NCBI GenBank assembly: GCA_934359755.1
Contig: CAKRLV010000023.1
Span: 1-33,552 of the forward strand
Direction of reading: 5' to 3'
DNA length: 33,552 nt
Source of the DNA: an uncultured Agathobacter sp.
GTDB lineage: Bacteria; Bacillota; Clostridia; Lachnospirales; Lachnospiraceae
Shown here: positions 22,784 through 31,122 of the stretch, piece by piece
Layout: every line of letters starts with the position of its first letter
Position numbering within the stretch: position 1 is the stretch's first letter
The notes under the pieces: generated by a model
Databases searched by the model: none
What the model was told of the DNA's origin: nothing
Seen by the model: only the letters and a program-made list of their open reading frames with translations
Made by a program: the position numbers and the translations under genes

Positions 22784-22940
22784 CGAAGTTACTGTTCAGA
22801 CGCAAGCTTGACACCGCGCTGTCAAGCTATGCGCCATAGTGTTAATTATTGTGTGATTACAGCCCCTGCCTCGTAGAGGCATTTTAAATGGGCTGTAATC
22901 GTTGCTGATCACACTGTTATGTGTGAACAGTAACTTTTCG
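22784..22940. repeat. Structured intergenic element with terminal inverted repeats
   Basis: The ends AGTTACTGTTCA (22787-22798) and TGAACAGTAACT (22924-22935) are exact 12-bp inverted repeats, with CGA/TCG outside. Inside are a hairpin AGCTTGACA / TGTCAAGCT (22805-22813, 22820-22828) with a GC-rich loop, and a longer hairpin GATTACAGCCC / GGGCTGTAATC (22855-22865, 22890-22900) that encloses GCCTC-GTA-GAGGC. No protein is encoded. It is richer in G+C than its surroundings. It looks like a MITE-like or REP-like mobile palindrome; a related mini copy is at 9099-9132. A transcribed structured RNA is an alternative. Confidence 0.65.
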
Positions 22941-22953
22941 AGCAATACCTGAT

Positions 22954-23607
22954 TTATGCCTCCCTGCGATACTGCAAAAACCGTATTATGTTATACAGCA
23001 CAACCATCAACCACCCTATGCAGAATATCATCAGCACAACACTTACGCCATCACCATCTAGCACATCATCTATCATAATAATTATCGGTGTCAATACAAT
23101 AAGTGCACACCATATATACTTCATTCCACGACTGGAATACATAAACGGAAATACATTCCATCCAGTTCTATAAAAATATGTATAATCTGCAAAATCCTGT
23201 ATCACATCATCAACCATAGCAAAGATATTTCCGCGCGACTCTTCCTCTTTTACATAATTTGAATAATACTCGACATCAATATCTTCATATGCACCATCAT
23301 CTATCATTTTTTCACATAAACCGATCGCGCCCTGAATCATCTTTTCTTTCTTTTTCAAATCTATGAGCTGCTGCTCAAATGCATCTCCGACATCTATCTG
23401 TGAATTTTGAAGCTGCTGTATTACTTCTATCGGAAAATCCATCTTGCGATACAGGACAATTTTCTTTAAACTTCTTAAGTCGTCTTCCGTATAATTTCTA
23501 TATTTACTGCCATCTTCTCTCTGCGGTCCTATCAATCCCTTTTTTTCATAAAAGCGGATATTACTTACACTAAGTCCTGTCAGCTGTGCAATCTCACCTA
23601 TCCTCAT
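22954..23607 (-). CDS. MerR family regulator with C-terminal membrane segments
   Basis: The 217-aa protein has a MerR winged helix-turn-helix at 1-70 (MRIGEIAQLTGLSVSNIRFY, then KYRNYTEDDLRSLKKI), a coiled dimerisation helix (about 75-105), and then two strongly hydrophobic helices (about 165-183 and 188-208), so the DNA-binding domain appears tethered to the membrane. Classic MerR proteins are soluble. Its ATG overlaps the stop codon of the MutS-like gene (ATGA), with GGAG eight bases before it. The operon promoter at 25242-25272 has the 19-bp spacer that MerR proteins act on, so self-control is likely. Confidence 0.88.
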   Translation of the reverse strand: MRIGEIAQLTGLSVSNIRFYEKKGLIGPQREDGSKYRNYTEDDLRSLKKIVLYRKMDFPIEVIQQLQNSQIDVGDAFEQQLIDLKKKEKMIQGAIGLCEKMIDDGAYEDIDVEYYSNYVKEEESRGNIFAMVDDVIQDFADYTYFYRTGWNVFPFMYSSRGMKYIWCALIVLTPIIIMIDDVLDGDGVSVVLMIFCIGWLMVVLYNIIRFLQYRREA

Positions 23608-25199
23608 CTCATATTCTCCATTGCATTTTTAATAATATTGTCAGGATATCCCAGAACTGAAAGCAATGCTATTGCGTTTGATTCTGAGCTCACTCCATCT
23701 TTTATCTTGTAATCAAATTTCATATCATTTTCTATAATATGGCTTTCAAAATGAAACTGCCTGTACATACTATTCTCGGTCAGTTCGTTATCATGCGTTG
23801 CAACAATCGCAAGGCAATTCCTGTCACTTATAAAGTCAAGGATTGCTTTAGATGCCGCTATTCTTTCTCTTGTATTTGTTCCTTTTAAGATTTCATCTAT
23901 TACACATAAAACAGTATTTGTACTTCTTTTCTCCATATTATCACACTCAATGACCGAAAGGATTCTCTTTAAATATTTTGCTTCGCGGAAAAAATAGCTT
24001 TCGCCCGACATAATATCATCACGAAGTGACATGCATGTCATAATATACACTGGTGCCAGCCGCAGCCTTCTCGCAGTACAGGTATTTATGGTCTGCGCAA
24101 GTATACAGTTAATCGCAACAGCTTTCATGAATGTCGATTTTCCCGATGCGTTCGCACCTGAAATTATTGCCCGATCTGCCAGTTCAAAATCATTGGCAAC
24201 AGGATGTCCCAGCAATGGATGCACTATTTCTTCTGCTTTAAATCCACATTCTACAAATTCTGGGATACACCAATAATCCACACTTTTTCGGTATGACAGA
24301 ATTGATATGCACACATCTATGTTTCCTGTCATTTCAAGCAATTCCATCACATCATCCTGCTTATCATAAATGATTTTCATAATATAATTAAATAGCGATA
24401 TATCAAACAACGTTACACCCCAGATATAATCACTAAGAAGTGCAAATACATCTCCCGATAAATTGCTCTGCTTACGTCCATAGAACTTGAAAATAACATT
24501 AGATACCTTTTTAAGTGAATCAATGGCCTTTTTCTCTCTTGGTGTAACAAAAATATTTTGTTTACTATCACTTTTTTCTATCCATGCTGCGAAATCATAA
24601 ATCTGCTTGAAAACACTTAATGATTCGAGATAAACTTCATACTGCATCTTCGCCCTTATATAAACAATCAGATTAACAGATGCCGATATAACAAGTCCAA
24701 AGAAAAATAATTCATTGTCACTTATAATAGCACCTATTATAACGAACAGTAAAATCAATTGCAGAAGATGAAGCACCAGAGAACTTCCAACTTTCCACCA
24801 ATTAGCTTTCTGTAAAAATTCGGTCAGATAATATGTTCCCTCACGCTTACCGATAAGCTGTAACCTTCTCTCGATTTCCCTGCGGCACTCAGGATTTTCG
24901 TCCAGATATGATACTTTTTCTTCCACTCTATTCCTAGAGCCTGCCCCCACATCATGCAATTTATGATAAAGAAGCTGCTCTCCGATAAAACTGTTAGTAT
25001 GATTAATTCTCATATAAACCTCATCCATCTCGAGGTCTTCCCATGTGATGTCATCAATGTAGTTTTTATTGTTCTTTTTCACATACCGCGCAATTTTATC
25101 CATTCTGTCTCTTGCGCAATAAAAAATATTCTGCTCCAATGGATTCTTTCCAAAATTCCTGTCTATTATCTCGTATTGTCTTTTCTTTCTCCGCATCAT
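23604..25199 (-). CDS. MutS-like ATPase with membrane segments
   Basis: The 531-aa protein ends in a MutS domain V ATPase: Walker A GANASGKST (about 348-356), the MutS-type loop SLRDDIMSGESYFFREA (391-407), Walker B and flank CVIDEILKGTNTRER (432-446), and THD (468-470). The central lever-like part resembles MutS domain III, but the mismatch-binding domain I with its F-x-E motif is absent, and two hydrophobic helices (about 138-160 and 164-182) suggest membrane attachment. Canonical mismatch repair is therefore unlikely. The start at 25199 follows GGAGGAG; the next codon is also ATG. It is translationally coupled to the MerR gene. Confidence 0.88.
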   Translation of the reverse strand: MMRRKKRQYEIIDRNFGKNPLEQNIFYCARDRMDKIARYVKKNNKNYIDDITWEDLEMDEVYMRINHTNSFIGEQLLYHKLHDVGAGSRNRVEEKVSYLDENPECRREIERRLQLIGKREGTYYLTEFLQKANWWKVGSSLVLHLLQLILLFVIIGAIISDNELFFFGLVISASVNLIVYIRAKMQYEVYLESLSVFKQIYDFAAWIEKSDSKQNIFVTPREKKAIDSLKKVSNVIFKFYGRKQSNLSGDVFALLSDYIWGVTLFDISLFNYIMKIIYDKQDDVMELLEMTGNIDVCISILSYRKSVDYWCIPEFVECGFKAEEIVHPLLGHPVANDFELADRAIISGANASGKSTFMKAVAINCILAQTINTCTARRLRLAPVYIMTCMSLRDDIMSGESYFFREAKYLKRILSVIECDNMEKRSTNTVLCVIDEILKGTNTRERIAASKAILDFISDRNCLAIVATHDNELTENSMYRQFHFESHIIENDMKFDYKIKDGVSSESNAIALLSVLGYPDNIIKNAMENMR

Positions 25200-25241
25200 G
25201 ATGAACTCCTCCGTAGCTGTATTTTCCTGTATTTGAGTGTA

Positions 25242-25272
25242 ATTATAAAGTATGAACCAGGTTTAGAGTCAA
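25242..25272 (-). promoter_or_regulatory. MerR-type promoter (19-bp spacer) of the mutS-like/merR operon
   Basis: TTGACT (25267-25272) and a perfect TATAAT (25242-25247) on the minus strand are 19 bases apart, too long for unaided sigma-A use. The spacer contains an imperfect dyad (CTAAACC-T-GGTTCATA, 7 of 10 positions symmetric in the extended arms). MerR-family regulators bind such spacers and twist the DNA to activate. Confidence 0.65.
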
Positions 25273-25334
25273 CTAAAAAGAGAAATTTGTGTGGCAGACA
25301 ATCAAATTTTTCTCATACGAACAAATGCAGTTAA

Positions 25335-25368
25335 AAATCCAGCCAGATTACATTGACTGGCTGGATTT
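25335..25368 (-). terminator. Intrinsic terminator of the sigma/BIG2 operon
   Basis: AAATCCAGCCAG (25335-25346) and CTGGCTGGATTT (25357-25368) form a 12-bp perfect stem, with TTTTT continuing on the minus strand. It lies 60 bases past the stop codon of the BIG2 protein gene. Confidence 0.85.
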
Positions 25369-25427
25369 ATTCTTAAAATATTAATTTTGTCTTTCAAAAC
25401 TCTTATTGGTAATATTTTCCTGCATGA

Positions 25428-26747
25428 TTATCTTACATATTGTATCAATCCCATATATTCATAACTCTTTGCCTTATATTGATTGCACGACTTGTTTTTT
25501 GCATCATATGTAATATTTAAATAGCTTCCCTTATATTTTAAAACAACTCTTGGATCAGATATTTTTCCATTATCATTTAGTGCATTCAGCTCACTCATAT
25601 GAGTATTTACCTTTACTGTTGCAGTTTTACCTGGTTTTATTGTAACCGGCTTTTGAACCGCATAAAAATATATTCCACCTCCAGAACCCGCATAATTTTC
25701 TTCTTCTCCTAATTGGTCAATCACTATACTGTCAGATGTCTTATTCGTAATTTTTACTGCTAAGAAATATTCACCATTCTGCTTTGCAATTTTTGCACTT
25801 TCAACATTTATTGAAGGTTTGTCTACTACCGTTATCTTTACAGATTTTATTTTCTTGTTCTTTGTACAACTAATAATGGCCGTACCCTTTTTTAAAGTTT
25901 TTATTTTATAATCCCCATCTTCTTTTACTATTTTAACAACTTTACTATTTGAAGATTTCAAACACTTACTATCATTACTAAAAACACCAACATATGAATC
26001 TACACCTACTGGAAGTGTGATATCCTGACATTCTCTCGTTCCCAAATCAATATATGGATTTCCAACTTCAATTGTGAATTTCTTTACTATATTTTTTACC
26101 TTTACGGTAATAGTAGCCTTTCCATTCTTTTTACATTTATAATACCCCTCATTATCAACTGAAACAATTGATGGATTACTTGATTTGTATTTAGGATAAT
26201 CAGTTGCATTGTAAAATATTTGCCCTTCACAGCCTACAACAACTTCAACTTTCTTCGGCATTTGCAGTTCTAAAAAAGCTGATATAACCGTATAATCTAT
26301 CTTCTTCGTGATGTTAGCCAATTTTAATGTAACTGTAGCCGTTCCCTTTTTCAGACATTTTACCTTTCCATTAGAATCCACTGAAATAACTGAACTATTT
26401 GACGATTTAAATGTAGGTCTATCTGATGCTGAATATGATATATTAAATGAATCACCAATATATACAGTTGCCTTTGTCTCAGTATTTAATTCCAAATATG
26501 GTCCCTGCGGTTCAACTGGCATATCATCATATTCAGAATCACTTTCACTGTCGTACTCATCCCCACTGTCATACGAATCTCCACTATCATAAGAATCTCC
26601 ACTATCATAGGAATCTCCACTATCATAATCATCGCCATTATCATACTGCCCATTATCATCTGCCATTACCAAGCCTGGATTAGCTGATGCTATAATTGTA
26701 AAAGAGCATACTAACATTAACATTTTTCTTATATTCTTTCTAATCAT
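25428..26747 (-). CDS. Secreted protein with three BIG2-like Ig domains
   Basis: The 439-aa product has a signal peptide cleaved near residue 29 (VMA/DD). An acidic spacer (about 32-75) is made of DSGDSY-type repeats. Three BIG2-like domains follow (about 83-155, 157-228, 230-310), each with the pattern SSN-S-V-x-VD-x-G-KxxCxKKGxAT. A C-terminal beta-rich domain (about 312-439) follows, of the kind seen with other surface adhesins. No LPXTG motif or membrane anchor is present at the end. The ATG follows AAGGAAG. It is the last gene of a four-gene run, 17 bases after the sigma factor gene, and may be its target or cargo. Confidence 0.85.
   Translation of the reverse strand: MIRKNIRKMLMLVCSFTIIASANPGLVMADDNGQYDNGDDYDSGDSYDSGDSYDSGDSYDSGDEYDSESDSEYDDMPVEPQGPYLELNTETKATVYIGDSFNISYSASDRPTFKSSNSSVISVDSNGKVKCLKKGTATVTLKLANITKKIDYTVISAFLELQMPKKVEVVVGCEGQIFYNATDYPKYKSSNPSIVSVDNEGYYKCKKNGKATITVKVKNIVKKFTIEVGNPYIDLGTRECQDITLPVGVDSYVGVFSNDSKCLKSSNSKVVKIVKEDGDYKIKTLKKGTAIISCTKNKKIKSVKITVVDKPSINVESAKIAKQNGEYFLAVKITNKTSDSIVIDQLGEEENYAGSGGGIYFYAVQKPVTIKPGKTATVKVNTHMSELNALNDNGKISDPRVVLKYKGSYLNITYDAKNKSCNQYKAKSYEYMGLIQYVR
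26551..26640 (-). repeat. 18-bp tandem repeat, five units, in the BIG2 protein gene
   Basis: Five 18-bp units encode the acidic DSGDSY-type repeat; the three central ones (26569-26622) differ from each other by a single base. The unit preserves the frame. Confidence 0.85.
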
Positions 26748-26764
26748 ATTATTCTTCCTTTCGT

Positions 26765-28921
26765 TTAAACTGATGTAAGTTCTTTGAAATAAATAACATT
26801 TCCTTCTGAATCAAATTTTACAAAACCTTGGTTAAAATGATAATAACCATCTTCATCTGAATTGTTCATATATTTAGAAATATATTCTTCTGCTGATATT
26901 GAAACAAAATTATTTGCAGAGCCCCCTGAGAGATCAAGCATATAAAACTCTGCCTTTTTGGAAATTTTAAACTCATTCTTTTCAATGGTTGCTAAAAATG
27001 GGGCTCCTTGAAAATTATAAACATTTCCCGTACCACCAAACACATCTTTATATCCATAATATCTTTCTGATTGTTGTGGATTCACAAAACATCTTGTAAA
27101 CTCTAATTCATCTTCTCCCACAGTATATTCATTTGCAAATGTATACCAGTGTAAATCACCTTCCGCTTCATATTTATAATATTCAAAAGTTGTACCATAC
27201 TTTTCTATCTTTTCACCTTCCCGTAACTTCTTCTGCTCTTCATTTGTTAATCTTATCCACACATCTTTCGAGGCAGAAACTGTATAGTATTCATCATCCT
27301 CGGATATTATTTCGATACTTGATAATGCATATGTTTGCTCGTTGTCGTGAGATGTTTTCTCTTGCTTATTGTCATCCTGCATTAACATATTCTTTAAAGA
27401 CTCTACTGAAACATCGTCTATCGATAATAATTCTATCCGATCCATTAAATCTACTTTAAAGTATTTTTCTAAAAAAGCATCATAATCATCATTAGTTATT
27501 TTATTTTTATCCTGATATATCTGCTTATCAAATATTTCATCAATACTTCCTTGAGAATAATCTATATTCTCAATTTTATAACAGTAATCTGGTCCTGCAA
27601 CCTTCACACCACTTACTACCATGTTTCCATTTTCATCGACATTAAGACATGTCTCTTTACCAGTAAAAGTTCCTGCATCAAATGGAAAATACAAATAATT
27701 CTGATTATCACTTTTGTATTGATAAATACCATAGCTAAACTCATCACAGTAAATTCTTTCTAAATGTTCATCATCATATGAATATATTTCTACCTGTTCG
27801 CCTCTATCATCATTAAATGAATGGGTTGCAATTAATAATTCTTTATATCCTTTATTGTTAATATCTAGCAAAAGATATTTCTTCTCATATTCCGATGGAT
27901 ATTCTTTATATTCATGCTTAAAAGAATTTATACAATTCAAATACTCTCCTGCTATCGTATCATAAATATCCGTAGATACATTTTCGGTATCCGAGTTGGT
28001 CTGTGTTTCCTGTACTTTTTGCGTTTCTGGCAAATAATTTTCATTTTTATCGTCAACATTTATCTGCGATTCCTTACTATTTTGAGAAACATATTCTGTA
28101 TATTTTTTATGTACGATTGTTCCTACAAAAATCGAACTCCCCACTACCAGTACCGATATAAGTGTTATAATAGCTTTTTTTGCTACTAAGTTTCCCGCCA
28201 TTTTAACAGTCCCACCTATAGTGGCAGACGATGAAGATACCACAGATTCTAACGCCACAGCTTCAATCAAAGTCTTTATATCTAATATACTTTCACAGCC
28301 TGATATACTTTCAGACTCTGCCTTAAACATCCAGACCAAAAATGGAATAATTTGAATAGAATACAATTTTGTACCTTTCTTTTCCAATTCAACAGTCTGT
28401 GCTCTGAGCTTTTTCTTTGCATACCTGATTCTGCTCTTAACAGTCTCTTCGCCGCAATTTAGTATCAAAGAAATTTCTTGCATTGATAGCTGCTCGTAAA
28501 AATGTAAAAAAATACATATTCTTTGCTCCGCCGGAAGGGAATCTAACATTTCATTCATTAATCGTTTTGTCTCTGTATAGTCGAGGTGTTCATCTGGAAT
28601 AAAATCAATATTATCTTCCTCTATATCAAACATCTCATCATTTTTATAGCCATCTTCATCTTCAGATGTACAATCAGAAAATGTGTATTCCTTATTTCGC
28701 TTTAGATAATTCAATGCCTCATTTCTTACAATCGTATTAACCCATGCTTGAAGCTTATTTTTATCCTGCAATGAATCAATTTTCTTAAATACCTTTATAT
28801 ATGCTTCTTGAAGTATATCTTTTGCGGATTCCTGATCTTTTACAATCGAAAACGCCATGTAATAGGCCTTATTAATGGTTTGTTTATATACTTCTTCAAA
28901 ATTTTGATTTGTTGTATTCAT
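26765..28921 (-). CDS. ECF-type sigma factor fused to a membrane anchor and extracytoplasmic domain
   Basis: The 718-aa protein begins with a complete ECF sigma factor: region 2 at about 8-75 (AYYMAFSIVKDQESAKDILQ, then AYIKVFKKI) and region 4 at about 115-172 (LDSLPAEQRICIFLHFYEQL, helix-turn-helix SMQEISLILNCGEETVKSRI). A linker leads to one membrane helix (about 248-268, AIITLISVLVVGSSIFVGTI). Some 440 residues outside follow, including DINNKGYKELLIAT (a calcium-type or FG-GAP-like loop) and an aromatic-rich last third. The start is the ATG at 28919-28921 after AGGAAGA; the longer frame from 28942 contains that site. No separate anti-sigma gene is nearby. It sits between two secreted-protein genes. 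Release by proteolysis is a possible mechanism, not shown here. Confidence 0.9.
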   Translation of the reverse strand: MNTTNQNFEEVYKQTINKAYYMAFSIVKDQESAKDILQEAYIKVFKKIDSLQDKNKLQAWVNTIVRNEALNYLKRNKEYTFSDCTSEDEDGYKNDEMFDIEEDNIDFIPDEHLDYTETKRLMNEMLDSLPAEQRICIFLHFYEQLSMQEISLILNCGEETVKSRIRYAKKKLRAQTVELEKKGTKLYSIQIIPFLVWMFKAESESISGCESILDIKTLIEAVALESVVSSSSATIGGTVKMAGNLVAKKAIITLISVLVVGSSIFVGTIVHKKYTEYVSQNSKESQINVDDKNENYLPETQKVQETQTNSDTENVSTDIYDTIAGEYLNCINSFKHEYKEYPSEYEKKYLLLDINNKGYKELLIATHSFNDDRGEQVEIYSYDDEHLERIYCDEFSYGIYQYKSDNQNYLYFPFDAGTFTGKETCLNVDENGNMVVSGVKVAGPDYCYKIENIDYSQGSIDEIFDKQIYQDKNKITNDDYDAFLEKYFKVDLMDRIELLSIDDVSVESLKNMLMQDDNKQEKTSHDNEQTYALSSIEIISEDDEYYTVSASKDVWIRLTNEEQKKLREGEKIEKYGTTFEYYKYEAEGDLHWYTFANEYTVGEDELEFTRCFVNPQQSERYYGYKDVFGGTGNVYNFQGAPFLATIEKNEFKISKKAEFYMLDLSGGSANNFVSISAEEYISKYMNNSDEDGYYHFNQGFVKFDSEGNVIYFKELTSV

Positions 28922-28995
28922 ATTAGTTCTTCCTATTTTCATTAGTAGCTATTGTATATCTTCAACAGAAATCGCACACTCAAAATCTCTTGCTC

Positions 28996-30411
28996 TTATT
29001 CTGTACACACATCACTTCCATATTGACTTGTAATATTTATCCATTCCGAATAATATTTCTTTCCTTTATATTTATAAAAAGCTCTTATCTGAACATCATA
29101 ATAGCAATTATTATACAAGCCCTTTACTTTTACATTTACCTTTTTTGTTGTATTATAAATTTTCCTATGCCATTTACTGTTATAACTATAAGATTGTTTA
29201 TATCTTATTTCATACCCAGAATAATCTCCAGGCTTGTTCAATTTTAATACGAAACCACGTTTGATTCCCTTTATCTTTCCACTACAATTTGCAAACGATT
29301 TAGCCTGTGGGGTTAGATTAATTGAATAACTTGTACATTCTCCAGATACAGAAATATAATATTTATGTTTCTTTGAAAGGCTGGTAAAATTCATATTATA
29401 CCTTTGTTTTCCATATACCTCAGCTGAATCTACTAGCTTAGTCCTACTAGCATCAGCATATACATCGATATTCAACTTGCCACTTTTCTTATTTACAATA
29501 TTCAATTTATAATTGATCTTCTTATTGCTTGTAACAAAACTAAAACAATCTATATCACTATTATTCTGTATTGCACCTGACACGCTCTTAATAAGTGTCA
29601 CTTTCTTAGAACCATTCGTATAATCTGAATAATCATCTAAAGTTCCATTTACCCTAAAAGCATACTGCTGATCCACATATAGCCCTACTACCACAATGTA
29701 ATATTCAGAATTCTTGTCGAGTTTTGCCAAATCTAACCAATATGTTCCTCTATGATAGCATTGTATATCTTCAATCTCTCTACTGAAATATGGGTCTTCA
29801 TATACCCTTATCCCAATTTCAGCATCAGAACGATTTTCGATATCTAAAGTATAAAATAACTCCCTATTATCTGTTGTAATCTTAAATACATCCCAATCTG
29901 TACCATCTTGAATTGCACCTTCTAACATATTTTGTAATACAACATTAGTCGCATTATTTGCATCGTCCCCATAATCATCAATGTATTCTATAAAATTAAT
30001 CATAAATGGAGCATTAGCACTACCAGCAATTCTAATATAATATGTTGTATTAGGCGAAAAGCGATCTTCTAAATCTAACTTATCATCACTTTTACCATTA
30101 ATATAGTCTTTTTCATAAATACAATTGCTGCCATAAACATCTGTATATATTTTCAAATACATATCTTTCCAAGATCTATTATTAAATTCTAGATTATAGA
30201 ACGATTTGTTGGAAGATGTTGTGAACGCAAAGTATTTTCTTCCGTCTCCATTTAATGTTCCCTCGATACTATTTCCCATATTAATCGGTTCCTGTAAAGA
30301 ATCTCCTGCGTCTGTATATATTTCTGTTCTATCTTTTGCATAAATATTTGTATTTGTAATTACTAATAAAAATACAAACATAAATATAGCTTTTAAAAAT
30401 CTTTTGTTCAT
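28996..30411 (-). CDS. Secreted protein with PPC-like repeats and a FnIII-like C-terminus
   Basis: The 471-aa product has a signal peptide (cleavage after about residue 25, IYA/KD). Three repeats of about 110-115 residues follow, each with the pattern GxIxxxxDxDxFxFxT ... YYIxVxG (for example GTLNGDGRKYFAFTT, GAIQDGTDWDVFKITT, GAIQNNSDIDCFSFVT). These resemble bacterial pre-peptidase C-terminal (PPC) beta-sandwich domains. The last 95 residues (GFVLKLNKPGDYSGYEIRYK to YKGKKYYSEW) resemble a fibronectin type III module. No protease domain or wall anchor is present. The ATG follows AGAGGAATT. It precedes the membrane-anchored sigma factor by 74 bases. Confidence 0.83.
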   Translation of the reverse strand: MNKRFLKAIFMFVFLLVITNTNIYAKDRTEIYTDAGDSLQEPINMGNSIEGTLNGDGRKYFAFTTSSNKSFYNLEFNNRSWKDMYLKIYTDVYGSNCIYEKDYINGKSDDKLDLEDRFSPNTTYYIRIAGSANAPFMINFIEYIDDYGDDANNATNVVLQNMLEGAIQDGTDWDVFKITTDNRELFYTLDIENRSDAEIGIRVYEDPYFSREIEDIQCYHRGTYWLDLAKLDKNSEYYIVVVGLYVDQQYAFRVNGTLDDYSDYTNGSKKVTLIKSVSGAIQNNSDIDCFSFVTSNKKINYKLNIVNKKSGKLNIDVYADASRTKLVDSAEVYGKQRYNMNFTSLSKKHKYYISVSGECTSYSINLTPQAKSFANCSGKIKGIKRGFVLKLNKPGDYSGYEIRYKQSYSYNSKWHRKIYNTTKKVNVKVKGLYNNCYYDVQIRAFYKYKGKKYYSEWINITSQYGSDVCTE

Positions 30412-30518
30412 AATTCCTCTTTTCCGTTAGTTATCATTACTAACTCATTTAATAATTTGTATCAATCTGTACTTCGAATTTTTATTTTTCACTTTTATTA
30501 TTTAATACTAGTATATTG

Positions 30519-30890
30519 TTAACTATTATAAGCTGACGAAAATACCACAATCGCTGCAAAACAAAATCCTGCTATTGCAATCACTTTTGAAAATCCCCAT
30601 AATATCATGGCAACTATAATCCCTGCTATGATAGATGTTACAAGGGACATAATTAATGGAATCACTCTCCACAAAACTACTACCCCCAACGTCAACATCA
30701 ACCACAAGAATGTTCTCAATTCTGATTTTTCCATAATACCTGATATCCAGAACCATATAGCAAATGCAGACACTATAACAGTAATAGCTTTCACTGTGAA
30801 TGCACATTCTCTCCAATATGCTTTGTCATATGCTAAATTAACTCCCTCCGCAATAATCTCTGGATTAATTTCATTTTGATAGTTATCCAT
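30519..30890 (-). CDS. Small membrane protein heading the sigma factor operon
   Basis: The 123-aa product has a polar N-terminus (about 1-30) with EIIAEGVNLAYDKAYWRECA and four hydrophobic helices (about 31-50, 59-78, 79-97, 100-119). It is not recognised. The ATG follows AAGGAAGG. It is the first of four same-strand genes; the gap to the next is 107 bases without a visible terminator, so co-transcription is likely but not certain. Confidence 0.75.
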   Translation of the reverse strand: MDNYQNEINPEIIAEGVNLAYDKAYWRECAFTVKAITVIVSAFAIWFWISGIMEKSELRTFLWLMLTLGVVVLWRVIPLIMSLVTSIIAGIIVAMILWGFSKVIAIAGFCFAAIVVFSSAYNS

Positions 30891-30935
30891 ATTTTTTCTT
30901 TCCTTCCTTTTATTTTTATCAATTTCCTCCCTTCA

Positions 30936-30970
30936 CTATATAGACAACTAAAAAATATAAATGGGGTTAA
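30936..30970 (-). promoter_or_regulatory. Possible ECF-type promoter before the sigma factor operon
   Basis: On the minus strand TTAACCCC is followed about 17 bases later by TTGTCTATATAG. An AAC-type -35 and a GTC-type -10 are features of promoters used by Firmicute ECF sigma factors, so self-activation by the sigma factor of this operon is possible. The AAC to GTC distance (20 bases) is about two longer than usual, so support is weak. No good sigma-A promoter is visible instead. Confidence 0.3.
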
Positions 30971-31122
30971 TTTTTTGAATAAAAATTTAAGTTCTTTCAA
31001 ATACATACTTCAAAGGCATATTGAAAATGAAACTTATAGTACATTGTCATTATTATATTCGTTTTAACGAAGATATTCAAGTCAATATGAACCCATTATC
31101 ATTATTTAATGGAGGGATTAAA

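Noticed and set aside
22784..22940. tRNA or known riboswitch
   Set aside because: No cloverleaf, anticodon arm or CCA end, and no recognisable riboswitch core; the exact terminal inverted repeats fit a mobile palindrome better.
24031..24276. Plus-strand open frame inside the MutS-like gene, and similar antisense frames inside other genes
   Set aside because: Shadow frames opposite strongly supported coding sequence, without start signals.
26551..26640. CRISPR-like array
   Set aside because: The units are 18 bp, directly adjacent without spacers, and in frame with a protein repeat.
31021..31122. N-terminal extension of the small HTH regulator
   Set aside because: It is unlike the family and has no binding site; the TTG at 31123 follows GGAGGG and starts the conserved domain.
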